The notes beneath the pieces were generated by a model. The model saw nothing but the letters and a program-made list of their open reading frames with translations. It had not been told where the DNA came from and did no database searches. From assembly GCA_016271365.2 (NCBI GenBank), contig JADMNL010000023.1, positions 608,248,001 through 608,312,000 on the forward strand: a stretch of DNA of 64,000 nt, in the 5' to 3' direction. Below, piece after piece: positions 1 through 11,809 of this stretch (the stretch's first letter is position 1; each line of letters starts with the position of its first letter). Made by a program: the position numbers and the translations under genes. Source of the DNA: Neoceratodus forsteri. Taxonomy: Eukaryota; Chordata; Ceratodontiformes; Ceratodontidae.

Positions 1-1205
1 ATGTTGCAATTAACAGAAATGGATGGTCTTGTTTATGCAATGATGCAACTGCCCCAGCACTTCACTCATTGGAGCTTCCTCGGTGAAGTCTAGTGTGCAT
101 GTAACCTCTCCTTAAATACCCACAATTCAATACATTTGATTGACATCATCAATTGTCATTGTATCCATAATGCTTAGCAACAAATGACATTATGGTTCTT
201 AAGCTTAATAATACATCTCCATTTATGACATCACAATATTCCTCCACTGTCATATCATTGTTGCATGAGTAAAACATAGTGGGGAACTGCAGAAAATCTT
301 CTAATACAGAAACAAATAAAATGATTATTTAACATTCATTAACTCATGTGCTTTTTCAACTAAAAAAGTTAGTTACAGCACTAGCCAAGCAATTTAATAA
401 ATTAAATAAAAATACAAAACTGAAAGTTGGTTTGTTACCAAATCCACACATAAAACAGGGACATATAGAGTAGGGAGCAACAATCATTACTGTTTTGCAG
501 GACCTGCCTGCGCCGACCTTGCTTCATCTTTGTGGTGGAAGAATGAAAAGAAAAGGCATCATTAGAGACAGCACTGTAAATAGAATATATATTAAAATAT
601 TAAATAATATACTTAGAAATGAAGGTTATAAATAAGGGGACTAAAAGGACTGATAGAAACATTATTGATGGGTGTGTGTGTAGGGAAGGGATTGTGTTTT
701 GAACTCTAAACATTTTCTGCTTTAAATTTCACATTATACACTAACATAGTGCCATTTACCTGAATACACTCTAGTGACAAATTCAGAGATATGGTTTGAA
801 GTCCAACTCCATTTTCAGTTCATCTGGAGTTAGGGCACTTTTGAATTTGGCACTAGTTTAGTATATATTACATTTACAGTGCTGTCTCCTAATGAGACCT
901 TTTTCTTTCTTCCCCACAGAGACGAAAGCAAGGTCAAGCTCAGGTGGTTTTTGCAGAACATTAATGATTGTTGCTCCCTACTCCATCTGTCTGTCCCTGT
1001 TCTATGTATGGACTTGGGCAATGTCAACTCTCCATTCTTGTCTTTTTTCTATTTAATTTATTAAGATTATTGAATTGTTGGTATTTAAGAGAGTTACATG
1101 CACACTACAGTACCCCTGAGGAAACTCCAATGAGTGAAGTGCTGGGTAAGTTGCATCGTGGCATAACCTAGACCTTGCATTTCTGTTTATTGCAACATTG
1201 TGTAC
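1..1205. repeat. Large imperfect inverted repeat with LTR-like signals in its arms
   Basis: The left arm (1 to about 590, cut by the window edge) is the diverged reverse complement of the right arm (about 860-1205). Anchors: 1-21 pairs with 1178-1198, 469-489 with 962-984, and 567-581 with 872-886. The left arm has about 250 extra bases (about 140-385) that the right arm lacks, so one copy gained or lost sequence. Read on the plus strand, the right arm has a TATA-like box (GTATTTAAGAG, about 1080) and AATAAA at 1219-1224, about 140 bp apart, plus a pyrimidine-rich acceptor-like site ending in CACAG near 920. That spacing resembles an LTR, so these could be two head-to-head copies of one LTR-like repeat or the ends of a foldback element. 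No coding sequence is recognisable. Confidence 0.65.
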
Positions 1206-3979
1206 TGAGGTGTGTTCAAATAAACAGCATTTTTGGTTTTCAATTTTGGATGGACTTCTCTTCATTTCATCAGAGTAACAACTGAGGCTTCATGCCCATA
1301 ACTTTCACCACTCCCTGCCTTTGGTGCAGTTCTTTTGGAACCAAAGGATGTCCACTGCTGTGCCCCATTCACTGTTTTAGTGACTCAGTCATAGAAGGCA
1401 ATCAGTTTGTTTGATATGGACCCCCAGCCCATAACCCCATGTTGCTTCTCGTCCAGGAGACTATGCTCATCCATGGGTGTATACAACACCATTGGGGTAT
1501 GATGACAGAGATTGACTTTCAGAATTCTGAACATCTTACAGTGATAACAGCTTGCTTGTTTTTGTTTTAGTTGAATATTGTATTTTCAATAAGATCTTCT
1601 GCTCTGCCATTCCTGTGGAGGATTCTGGAGGTTCTCAGTTAGTCAAGGTATAGTACATGGGCTTTTTTCTGTGTTATCTCAGTGATGTACAGTGGATACA
1701 AAATATTCATGTGAATAATCCAAAGGAAACAAAATCTCAATTAATAGGGATTATAGAAACACTACTGCAGAAGCATGGTAGGCTTCCTTGAACAACATGT
1801 CCTGGGATCATCCATGGAGTATCATTGTCATTCTTAGAGCCATCAAGCATTCTTGCACTTAGCTACTACAGTACATTACATAGTATCTCTGTAACACCTC
1901 CAGTAACAGCAATACTTAGGTGCTGAATGTGGACAGATGTGAGTACAGTATTTCAGATACCTAGCTGGCAGTAATGCAATATGCAACTACCTATTCATGA
2001 CAAGTCAGCACAACTCCATTTCAAAAGAGATAAAATACAAAAAATATGTATTTGCCATTATGTTTTCATTATGCAGCCCCTGTGATGCACCAGGATCACA
2101 TCCGAGCTCATGTTCAGTAAGGAGCTTAACAGGAGGCAGGAAGTAAAATGCCAGCCAGAACAGCCAGCAGGCATGGCATTTCAAACATTGCTGAAAACTC
2201 TTAGCGAACGTTGGTTTACTTTTTAGAAACTCAGTCTGGTGAGTCATATTACACACTTACAAAACTGTATAAACTTTGAACTGTTTAGACTACTGTAGTA
2301 ACCCAGGCAGTAACTTGAGAAAAAGTACTAAATACTGTATTATATATGCTTTCATGTAGGACCACTGTTCTTTGAAAAGCACTTGGAAGTTGGGGTGAGG
2401 CATTGGCATATTAGTGGCTAGAGCTGTTTTGAATAAAATGAAAAATGCATTTTAAATCCACAAGAGATTCTGTTGAACTCTGATGTTTATCACATCCACT
2501 ACTGTACACTTCATTCTTCTCTAGTCTGGGGTTCCCTTCTTCCAAGCATAACAATATTATGGGCTGCTTCCTTAACAAACTGGTAAGGCTCAATACCTCT
2601 GTCTGCATATATGCTATGTTACTGGTCCCTTCACAACTTACACAGTAGCTATGGTACGATGATGTCCTTTTGTTTCAAGAGTCTAGGTGCTCCACTAGAA
2701 TGGATCAAATGATCTTCTATTACTCACTCCCAGATTTTGAAATTGGCTTTTTTATCAAACCATGTGCTCTGATTCACAGTTCTAATTTAATTATTGTCAC
2801 TTTTGCACTTTTTAAGTTAAGTAGCCTGTATCAACTCTTAGTGTCTGCCTACTTCACTGAACCAAGTATACTGGGTTGATTTTAAGCCTTCTTCTATATG
2901 GTACACTGCCCTGTATTGAAAGGGAATGTAGTTTGTACCTCCTGTTTGCATCAAATATTTTAACTGATACTTTTGATGTGGAGTGTAGCCTAAATTTTTC
3001 TGGACTTCACCTTATTGTTATTATGCTACTGTTATGTTTTACTTGCATTATGCATTCTGAATTATCTAGGTCATTCCTGAGAATAGGTAGTTATTGCCTA
3101 GTGTAATTACCTGGATAGCAAAAACTGAAAAAAGTACATAAAAATAAGGTAAGATAATTGTATATCCACTGTTAACCCTTTCCTCACCTCGAACTGCCAA
3201 TTTGCAAATTTAGCAATATCAATTCTCCAGTACAGCAAAAGTCAGAATTTTTACTTTGCACATAGTTTAGAATACAATAGCTCAATTACTTCTCATTGGT
3301 TTGCTCTAATTCTGCCACAGCTTTCAAAGTAGAACAGGTAGAAAAGGTTTTATAACTTACCTGAATCCCCCAAGTAACTTGCTGTTCAATCTGGATCGAT
3401 AGATCCTATTCTCCAGCTAAAAGGAGAACTACAGTCAAAATGTATAAGAGATATTGTTGTAGTCATCAGACCATTTTGCAGTATCCTGCTGCTTGGGCAG
3501 GACAGTTACAACCTATGAGATACAGGTGTGCGATTGGAGGAGGGTGGAAGCAGGCTTGCAGGAAAAGAAGAGGTTAAAGGGGAACCTGGCTATGAGTTCA
3601 ATTAAGAAGAGATGAAAAGAACTACACAGCAGAGGTGATTTATTTTATTTCATTTCAAACTTGCAGGGTTTGTGTAAGTGAATATGCTGAAGGGCTTTGG
3701 ATTAGGGTTTTTGTGTTCTGTTTTGTTTACTGTTCTGTAATTCTTAGTAGCCAGAAAATGGAACAGCTGTAGTTAGTAGAACTGCTGCCCTTTTACTATT
3801 GTACGAGGGAACTTTGATCTTTAACTCATTCCTGTGGTTTCTCACCGATTGTCTTTCTCCCTATCCAGGAACACACTGAAACACCCACCTCCCTCCCTCC
3901 TCCCCAAATACCACCCTCCCTGGGTCATTCACATTTATAGCCATCCTGAGCCTCCCACTTTCTGCAGGGACACAGGAAG
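1206..3979. other. Unrecognised AT-rich intergenic DNA
   Basis: I see no gene, RNA or clear repeat. Open frames are all under 85 codons, overlap one another and lack recognisable domains. The sequence could be ancient, unrecognisable repeats or unique intronic or intergenic DNA. Confidence 0.5.
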
Positions 3980-4640
3980 AGTCACTACATATTGTTGTTC
4001 TATTGTCTCTTGCAAAGGACCTCCATTACATTTTGTCCACACTTCCTCTCAAATGTAGGAAGAACTGTATAGTATTCCTCTATATATTGCACAGGACCTT
4101 CTAATTCTTTCATCCACACTTCCTGCATAGTACTTCCATTACATTTCATCCACTTCCTCACAAACATAAGAAGAACTATATAGTATTTCTCTATTGATCA
4201 GGACCTTCTAGTTATGTTATCCACACATCCTGCAAAACAGCAGGAGGAGGCGCTCATTAACAACTCTTGCACAGGACGTCTATTTACTCTCATCCACACT
4301 TCAACTCTACATCATCCCACCTCCTTCCTAAGAACAGGAGGCAGTGCTATATTTTTTTAAGTTTATGTTTTCTATTTAGAATTACTGTACATTTTCTAGT
4401 TTTTTGAGAATTATATTTTTAGTTATTCTGTCCACACTTCCTGCATAACCACAGGAGGAGGTGCTAGATAACAGCTCTAGCACAGGACTTTGGCACAGGA
4501 CTTTCTATTTACTTCAGAAAATATTTATTTTCTGTTTCTGTCCAAAGTACAAGTCAGATCTTTTCTTCCGATTCCACTCTTGAGATTTCCTTTTTCTTTC
4601 TGTCCAAAGAACAGGTCAGATCCTTTCCATACAGCCCTAC
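3980..4640. repeat. Degenerate tandem repeat built on a 'catccacacttcctgca' motif
   Basis: The motif TCCACACTTCCT or close variants recurs near 4042, 4110, 4149, 4220, 4296 and 4430. It is accompanied by 'gcacaggacctt' and 'aggaggaggtgct' variants. Spacing is irregular (about 40-135 bp), so this is an old, shuffled array. A related pair of 'ctgtccaaagaacaggtcagatc' variants lies at about 4540-4625. Confidence 0.55.
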
Positions 4641-4999
4641 ACCTACAGACAAATGTATATTGTGAACTGCAGATTTTGTGAGACTCTAGTCACCAGAGCA
4701 TTTGCAATACATGTGGGGCATTGTCTTACATAATCTGCCCTCAAGGAACTACGATCTCAGATCCATGCAGCATGGGTTGAGATAACCTACCTCAGGGCAC
4801 AACTCAACCACTCTACACATCACAATACTTCACTTTCATTGAACTTTGCCCACCTACCACCAATGCTACTCCCCAGAGAACTAGCAGACCAGGGGATGGC
4901 AATTGGTTAGAAACAGCAAACCCAAACCAACGAGCAGTGCCATAGTGACTCCAAAACCAGTTCATAGTCCAAATTAGTTCTCTCAGTACTATGTAGAAT
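4641..4999. other. No recognisable feature
   Basis: No gene or repeat is recognisable in this stretch between two degenerate repeat tracts. Confidence 0.4.
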
Positions 5000-5335
5000 G
5001 CAGAATCCCACTGGCAGAATTAATGCAGAATAGCCATTCCGTCAGAGGAATTTCCACCAGAATTTAGCTGGTTCTTCAGAAGAATTATGCTTACTGTGAT
5101 CCACAGAATAATATTCTGCAGAAAAGCAATCTTCCACAGCAAATTATTCCACAACAATTTCCATGGAAAATATTGAGATCTACAGAAAAATATTCTGTGG
5201 AACTGCATTTTTCAACTTTTTCTACCATGGAATTCCACCATTCTGTTTGTGGTGAAATTCGAAGAATGTCAGTGGAATTTTGAAAATTCCATGGAATTTC
5301 ATTCTGCCAGAATTTGAAAATTCCTCACAGCAGTA
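5000..5335. repeat. Degenerate simple repeat around TTCCAC / CAGAATATTCTG
   Basis: Short partly palindromic words (TTCCACAGAAT, AATATTCTG, CCATGGAATT) recur on both strands throughout. It looks like a decayed minisatellite or self-complementary repeat. Similar wording occurs at 47230-48060 and 48640-48800, suggesting a dispersed family. Confidence 0.45.
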
Positions 5336-5499
5336 GCTCTCTCCACTGGCATCCACACCTACTGCTGAGGCAGGCAATCCAGTGGAAGAAGACCACAAAC
5401 ATTGAATGGAGAAGCTAACCAAATAAAAGGTCAACAAAGACAAAAAGCACGTGATTAATAAAGGAAGACTCTATGATAATGGAGTAGAGTCTCACATCC

Positions 5500-6420
5500 A
5501 CCAAAATGGCTGATCAGAGATTAGTGTAAGATGCCTCCCAGGAACATTGGCATATAGGGACACAAACCACACTGAATGCATTGTGCACAACACCAAGAAA
5601 GACACACACATTCTGATCCATATTGGCACAAATGACCTAGCTAGTTTGTCTGTGCCCTTACCAAATGTGATACAATAGCAACACCATGGCACCACAATGG
5701 CAACACCGTGTGAGCTACATAATGTGCAGTGGTACTACCCAGTGGTACCATGGTTGTACTATGGTAGTTTAAATTTTGATTATTTTTGTTCATATGGTAA
5801 GACAGTGGTACAATGGTATCACAATGGAATTGAAAGAAACCACTGTGATACAATGAAAACCTTAATGGTAGTACAGTGGTAATCACAGTGGTATTGCAAT
5901 GGCAAATGAGTGGTATTACAGTGGTGCAGCAGTAGCCACAGACATTGCCAGCTATTTCCAGATATTTCGCAAAATTTCTGAAGAGTTTCCTCTGCTGCCC
6001 TGCTGTGGAAATGCAGAAAGCAGGAGATATTTCTGGAAATATCACAGACATTTCAGGAAATAGCTGGCAGTGTCTGTGGCTGCTACTGTATTCCAAGAAC
6101 TTTTGTAAGGGTGGAGGAGACTAAGCAAAATCTCTCAAAACTAGGTGAAAACTAACTCTCCCTTTCATCCAGGATCTCCTTCTGAGAGATTCTGTCTGTG
6201 TGGGAAAGGGCACCAGCAGGCAGAAGATCAGAGAAGGGACATCTGTGAGCTTAATGCCTGGCTTAAAAACTGGTGTCATGATAAGGGGCATGACTACATT
6301 GGGAAGTGGCAGAACTTCTGGGAAAGGGAGTCCTTTAAGTTCGATGACCTGCACCTTACAAAGACAGGGACACGTGCCCTCAGTCAAAATGTGGACGCCT
6401 TTGTCAGTTGTTTAAACTAG
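5500..6420 (+). pseudogene. CR1 ORF1 remnant with SGNH/GDSL-type esterase blocks
   Basis: In CR1 elements ORF1 encodes an RNA-binding, self-associating protein that often carries a GDSL-like esterase domain. Here the block HIGTNDLAS is readable near 5625-5650, upstream of the inserted foldback. The C-terminal block (LNAWLKNWC... then FDDLHLTKTG) is readable at about 6250-6415 and ends in a stop at 6418. The same two blocks occur in the same order in the CR1 at 42640-43110, which supports the assignment. The frame is broken by the 400-bp insertion and other indels, so no intact protein is made. I cannot place the N-terminus or start codon. Confidence 0.7.
5690..6090. mobile_element. Foldback / MITE-like insertion inside CR1 ORF1
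   Basis: The right half (about 5930-6088) is a hairpin: its first ~30 bp ('cagtagccacagacattgcc' onward) match the reverse complement of its last ~30 bp with few differences. The left half (5690-5920) is a degenerate run of GTGGTA/CAATGG words on both strands. Sequence on either side reads as CR1 ORF1, so this block interrupts the LINE and is younger than it. No transposase is encoded, and I could not define a target duplication. Confidence 0.65.
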
Positions 6421-6639
6421 TAGGGAGAAGGGGCACCAGCAACTGTCACATCTAATGGACCAGCTGATGTCCCTCCTCATCATGAAACACATTAATGACA
6501 CCAGGATACTACATCACAACCACCACATGTGAAAAGGTTGGGGAATTCCACAAAGATGTTTCAAACACACTAGAAATGGAAAGTGTACTAAGGACAGAAA
6601 ATGTAAATGGAATAATCGTCAACAAGTTGGACTAACAGA

Positions 6640-7240
6640 GAAGGAAGGCAATGTGCATTAATGCTTGTAGCCTTCCAAACAAAATCCCAGACCTCACTGC
6701 CATGAAGGCTGAGGCCCACCTTGATTGGGTCACTATCACAGAGACTTGGTTCATGGAGAACCACACCTGGGACATTGCTATCCCTGGATACACCTGTTTA
6801 GAGAGACTGCAGGGGAAAGAAAGATGGGGTGGCTATATATATGAGATGAAATCAATGCAACTGAAATCCAGGGACTGCACAGTGATGCAGAGGCCCTATG
6901 GATCACTCTGGGAGCTGGTAACAGGGACCCCACCTGTAAGAGTTAGCTACAGACCCCGATCCAGGAGATTGAGAAAATAGAGACCTCCTGGAAAACATAC
7001 TGAGGATGGCTGACAAAGGCAAGTTACTACTGGCTGGGGACTTCAATCTCACCGATGTAGACTGGTCCACCTTCACTGCCTCCTCAGAGAGGATTAGAGA
7101 ATTCTTCATTGTACTATGTGGGGAGGTACTTAATCAATTGGTAGAATCACCTCCCAGAGAATCTGCTATTCTGGACCTAGTACTCACAAAGAGTGCCAGG
7201 GTGCCGACGTGCAAGTGGATTCAACTTGGGCACCAGTAAC
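6640..7240 (+). pseudogene. CR1 ORF2 endonuclease (APE-type) fragment
   Basis: The apurinic-like endonuclease nicks target DNA to prime reverse transcription. Visible blocks are NACSLPNKIPDL at the domain start (6654-6690), ETWF with IPGYTC (about 6740-6795), GDFNLTDVDWS (7036-7070) and AILDLVLT (about 7165-7190). The SDH motif is present only as a degraded 'TSNHRS' (7220-7245) in a shifted frame, so the catalytic His survives while the Asp codon is changed or misframed. Several frameshifts lie between blocks. It matches the endonuclease at 43320-43940 of the fuller CR1. Confidence 0.75.
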
Positions 7241-7244
7241 CACA

Positions 7245-9350
7245 GGTCAGTATGGCTCTTGATTAACAACTCAGAGAACCCTTGTCACACCAAACTCAGG
7301 GTGCTCGATTTTAGAAAAGCAAATTTCCCAAGAATGAGGGAAAGTATTAAAGAACTGCTGGTAACTGATGCCACAGGGAATGTGGAAGACACCTGGATAA
7401 AACTGAAACATGCTATAACTACAGTCATGGCACAATGCACAAAACAAATAAACAAATCCATAAAATCAAAGAACCCACTCTGGCTTTCCAAAGAGGTGTT
7501 GACTAAAACTAGAGATAAGAAAAAGCTTATAGAAAGAACATGGAGACATAATCTGAGAAGGATAGAGAAGAATGCAGGATTAAACTCAAGAAATCGAAAA
7601 GTAATTAGAGTAGCCAAGGCTCAGATGGAGGAATGAATAGCACAGGAGTGAAGGGAAGGGGACATTACATTATTTCATTATATACAGGAAAAAGAAAGAG
7701 AAAGGGAGGAATAACCAGGTTAGCAACAAAAGAGGGACATCTGGTGGAGAATGACAAAGACAAGGTGGAAGTACTCAATGAATTCTTCTGCTCAGTCTTC
7801 ACCCATGAAGACAAAGGTAATTGTGCAGCACTAGCCAAAGCACATCTCCACAACAGCCCTTTACCAAAAGAAAGGGTCCTTGAGGAGCTGTCTAAATTAA
7901 AAGGTGGACAAGGCAACAGGGCTGGATGGTATACACCCAATAGTTCTGAGGGAACTCCAGGAAGAACATGCAGCCCCACTAGCCAAACTATTTAACAAGT
8001 CAATGGAAGATGGCATAGTGCCACAGAACTGAGAAGGGCCACAGTTGTGCCATTGCACAATAGTGGTAGCAGGGAGGTAGCAGGAAATTACTGCCCAATC
8101 AGCATGACCTCAGTGGGGTAAAGCAATGGAGACATTGCTTAAAAGGGTAGTGGAGTACCAAGTAAAGGGGAAACTTGACCCAAAGCTGCATGGCTTCACA
8201 GCAGAATGCTCATGCCAAACAAATATGACAGAATCCTTGACTGGGCTATAAGCGAACACTAAGGTGGCTGTGAACATAGTATATCTCGATTTTAGCAAAG
8301 CCTTTGAGATGGTTCCACACAGAAAGTTATCAAATAGATTGGAGCAAACAGGCATACAGTAGGTCAGAAAGTGGTGAACTGGATAAAAGCTGGCTACAGG
8401 ACAGGACTCAGAGAGTTATAATAAATGGCACCTTGTCACAGGAGGGGAGAGTAATCAGTAAGGTTCCACATGGATCAGTGTTTGGCCCAATCCTTAACAA
8501 CATATTCATCAGTGACATCAGAACGGAGAAGTCTGCCTGTTTGCAGATTATTCAAAGTTCTGCAATAGGTGGGCACACAGGAAGGGGTCCAAGGACCTGT
8601 GGGCCTTTTTTATGCCAGCAATTTCATGTGTTCGTATGTTCATAAAGAATGGAGGCAGATCTAAGAAAGTTGGAGGAATGATCCAAGAACTGTCAGTTGA
8701 GATTCAACACCAAAAATGTAAGATAATGCTTTTGGTAAGAGGAACTCAGAAAATAATTGTGTCCTGATGGGCAGCAATTGGAAAAGGCAAAGATGGAACG
8801 GGATCTAGGAGTTATGATAGCGGATGCTTTAAAGGTAGGAAAGCAATGTGAAAAGCAAAACTAAGGGCAAGAAGCATCCTTGGATGAACAGGTAGGGGTA
8901 TGACTAGCAGAAAGCTTAACATAATCATCACACTGTATAGGTCCTTGGTGAGGCCTCACTTGGAGCACTGTGTGCAGTTCTAGAGGCCACACCCAAAAAG
9001 GACATAGGTCATCTGGAATCCATGCAGAGGAGAGCCACCAAGATGGTGCCAGGACTACACCATGAACCTTATGAAATTTGGCTCAGCCAGTTAAATCTGT
9101 TCACTGCAGAGCAGAGCAGAGAAGGAACAGAGGAGTCATGAGAGAAACATTTATATTTGTTAAAAGGATAAACACAGTACATACCAGTAACATCTTTCAG
9201 GAAAATAGGACTGCGTGTACAAGAGGGCACAACTTCTGCCTGGTTGGCAGTATATTCAGAACCAATGTTAGGAAGTGCTTTTTCACAGAGAGGATTGTGG
9301 ACCCTTGGAACAGCCTGTCATCTGAAGTCATGGCAGCTAAGACTGTCTGA
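7245..9350 (+). pseudogene. CR1 ORF2 reverse transcriptase, inactive
   Basis: The reverse transcriptase would copy element RNA at the nicked target. Readable blocks are VLDFRKANF (about 7298), NPLWLSKEVL (about 7470-7500), YLDFSKAFEMVPHRKL (about 8281-8335), DRTQRVIINGTLS (8402-8440), VPHGSVFGPILNNIF (8463-8510) and a C-terminal FFTERIVDPWNSL (about 9280-9320). The catalytic box reads FADY instead of FADD at 8540-8551, replacing a metal-binding Asp. Directly after it an insert of about 80 bp breaks the frame. With multiple stops, this is a pseudogene. Confidence 0.8.
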
Positions 9351-9489
9351 GAATTCAAATGGACATGGGACAGTCAATGTAGTCACTCAACAAGCGGGAG
9401 GGTGGGGAGTCAGGCAAACCACTGTCTTGTGCCGAAAGACATGGTGACAGGTTTTTAGCATTAAGAGAGAGCTGATGTGAGCTGAACCA

Positions 9490-11580
9490 GAGTTGGACCT
9501 ATTGAAGTCCAACTGAGGTTGGAAGATACTTCATGGGGAGGAGCTGGAGACTAATAGGACGGTGTCATCCGTGCGACATGTGTATGGAAGAATTTGTGCA
9601 AATTTTGGTAGGTTGTTGAGGAAAATAGAGAACAAGATGGGTCAGGTCACCGAACCTTGGGGACACCGGAAGTCATAGAAAGAGGGGAGGATGTGACATC
9701 AGCAATTTTACAGATTGGGTTCTTCCAGCGAGGTAGGCGCTGAACCAATTTGAGGCTGAGATATAGAGGTCTGCTTCCCAAGAGGCTTGTTAGCAACAGT
9801 GGGTGGGAGATGGTGTTGAAAGCTTTGGTGAGGTCAATAAATACAGCCGAAGAGATCATCCCTCTATCCATACTGAAGAGAATGGAGTCAGTGAGTCTTA
9901 GTAGGGAGGATGCAGTGGAGTGGCTTTCCTGAAGCCAGACAGGAATGGCGTGAAGAAATTAGTGTCAGAGAGAAAGGAGGTAGGTGGGTGAGCACCAGGT
10001 GCTCTTGAACCTTCGCAAGTGCAGGGAGGAGGGAGATAGGGCAGAAGTTTGAGGTAGAAGAAGAGGGCCCTTTTGGTAGTGGAATGACAACAGCATGCTT
10101 CCAGGCCTGAGGAACAGCAGCACTGGAAAAGGAGAGGTTTAGGAGATTTGCCAGGGAGAAGCTATGACCAGTGCTGAGAAGTGGAGGAGTTTGGGGTCCA
10201 GCCCATCAGGGAATTTCCTTTAGTTGGGTTTAGTGACATTAAGGCCTCAAAGGCAGTAGATTGCGTGATAGATTGGAAGGAGAAGGTGCAGGAGCCGAGC
10301 GCATGAGAGACTTCTATGGTAGGACTGGGTGGGACTGCAGGGGCAGGGAGGAGAGGAGAGCTGAGGCACATGAAATAAATTATGTGTTAAACTCAGCTGC
10401 CATAGCTCCTGAGTCATATAGGAGTGAGTTGTTTACTTTTAGGAGAGGAGTTGGATTTGCAGGTGGGGAGAAGAGGGAGGAATGACCTTCCAGAACTTGG
10501 ATGGCTGTTTAAATTGGACTGAGGGAGAAGTTGAAATATTAAATTTTGTGAGTCTGGTTGCTCTGGTGCACTTGTTGTTTACCAGTTCCCATTGAAGTCT
10601 TGAGGAGGTGTGAAGCCTTGTGTGCATGCCATGCTTTATTGCAGGCATTGTGGCGGCTATCCGTTCTTGTGTGATCCATGGTAGGTGGTTGCCGTGCATC
10701 TTAGAATGACTCAATGGAGCATGCAATTCCAGACAGTTAGGAATGTGTCTTGGAAGTGTAAGAGGGTATCATCAATGGAGCTGGCTTGAGCAGGTGGGGT
10801 ACAGCTATTGACCAGATCCTCTCGGAGCACACTGCAAGGTTGAGGGATTTAAAGGACCATTGGATTATAAACCTTGGCGTGCTAGATAGGGCGTGAATTT
10901 TCCAGATCAGGTAAGTTATATGGTGGTCACTCAGTGAGTCGTGGAGCAGGCCAGATTGAATAACCCAGTGTGGGTGAGAGGTGAGAGCCCAGTCTATTAA
11001 AGAGTGGTTCCCAGATTTAAGGTTTAGGTGGTGGCTCTGTGATAGTTTGAGTCAGATTTAGGGCTGAGATAGCAGTACTGTTTCTGCTGAGAGACTGAGA
11101 TAGCCAGTTGAGATTAAAGTCTCCCCAACATATAATTCCACATTTGGGGTAAGGGAGGAGAGTTGTGAGAGTAAGTCGGTGACTGAAGATGATGGCATGC
11201 CGGTTGGCAGCATACACCAGCTATGTAGATAAGGAGTGAGAAAGTAGATCCAGTTGTATCAGTAGTAGTTCATGGGCCTGAGGTTCAGACTTGTAGAACA
11301 ATGGAGGTGTAGTTCTGCCTTTAGGTAGATAGCCACACCGCTGCCTCTGCTAGGCCTGTCTTGCGGATCATAGAGTAACCAGGTATTGATACTGTGGGCA
11401 CAGCAATATTTTGTTTAGCCAAGTTTTGACAGGATGAGGATGTCAGGGACATAGTGGGATGCAAGAGCCTGTAGGAGTCGAGTTTGATGGCTAGGCTATG
11501 TATGTTTAGGTGAAGGAGACTTTTCATCCTTTCCAGGTCAAAAGCTGGAGCAGAAGTCTCGAAGACCACCATACTTAATT
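9490..11580 (-). mobile_element. Antisense L2-type LINE, 5' and 3' truncated
   Basis: On the minus strand the order is endonuclease then RT. At 11572-11321 the blocks LLHLNIHSLAIKLD and IPGYSMIRK are the usual start of an L2-type endonuclease. At about 11150-11100, GDFNLNWLS is the endonuclease core, followed by NLTQTITEPP. At about 9850-9660, AVFIDLTKAFNTISHPLLL leads to SGVPKV, a degraded SGVPQG. The next readable bases include a degraded catalytic region (...RMTPSY, cf. YADDT). The copy stops near 9490, lacking the C-terminal half and 3' tail. Stops and frameshifts abound. The split family assignment (L2 rather than CR1) rests on the FIDLTKAF and NIHSL wording. Confidence 0.75.
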
Positions 11581-11599
11581 AGCTTAAGGCAGTAATTAC

Positions 11600-11800
11600 A
11601 GAGGAAACTGTGTCTGACTGGCCTCGACACTCACCAGCCATAAAGGCAAATTTGACCGAGGCATTGATCTTCCTGGTGGAACAAAATGATGTATCGGTAT
11701 CTGAAATATGCTCAGCTGCCATCTGGTCATCCATCCATTTTTCATGCACCACTACTGGCAATACCTTATTGACTCAGATTGAGTTTTATTTAACAGAAAA
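11600..11800 (+). pseudogene. Possible DIRS-type tyrosine recombinase fragment
   Basis: A 65-codon frame (11610-11807) contains SVSEICSAAIWSSIHF. Shifting one frame after it gives a HHYW-like stretch. This resembles the C-terminal region of vertebrate DIRS-element tyrosine recombinases (EIC-AATWSS-HTF-HYR), where the final His/Arg/Tyr box sits. The Arg appears replaced and a frameshift is needed, so this is a dead fragment if the match is real. The resemblance is recalled and short, and a chance match is possible. Confidence 0.4.
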
Positions 11801-11809
11801 GTCCTAAAC

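Larger units (their letters stand above)
5480..9480 (+). mobile_element. Decayed CR1-type LINE, copy 1
   Basis: This is a non-LTR retrotransposon copy on the plus strand, with ORF1 esterase remnants, an ORF2 endonuclease and reverse transcriptase in the expected order. All parts are broken by stops and frameshifts. Its peptides align segment by segment with the better-preserved CR1 at 40957-46151, for example the HIGTNDLAS block, GDFN and the LVRPHLEHCVQF-like C-terminal block. The recognisable 5' edge is near 5480. The 3' part decays around 9350-9480, next to an antisense L2 element. A foldback insertion (about 5690-6090) splits ORF1. Confidence 0.85.

Noticed and set aside
906..1030. Host exon after the acceptor-like CACAG at about 920
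   Set aside because: The same sequence is present inverted in the left arm, so it belongs to a repeat. The frame is short and has no domain.
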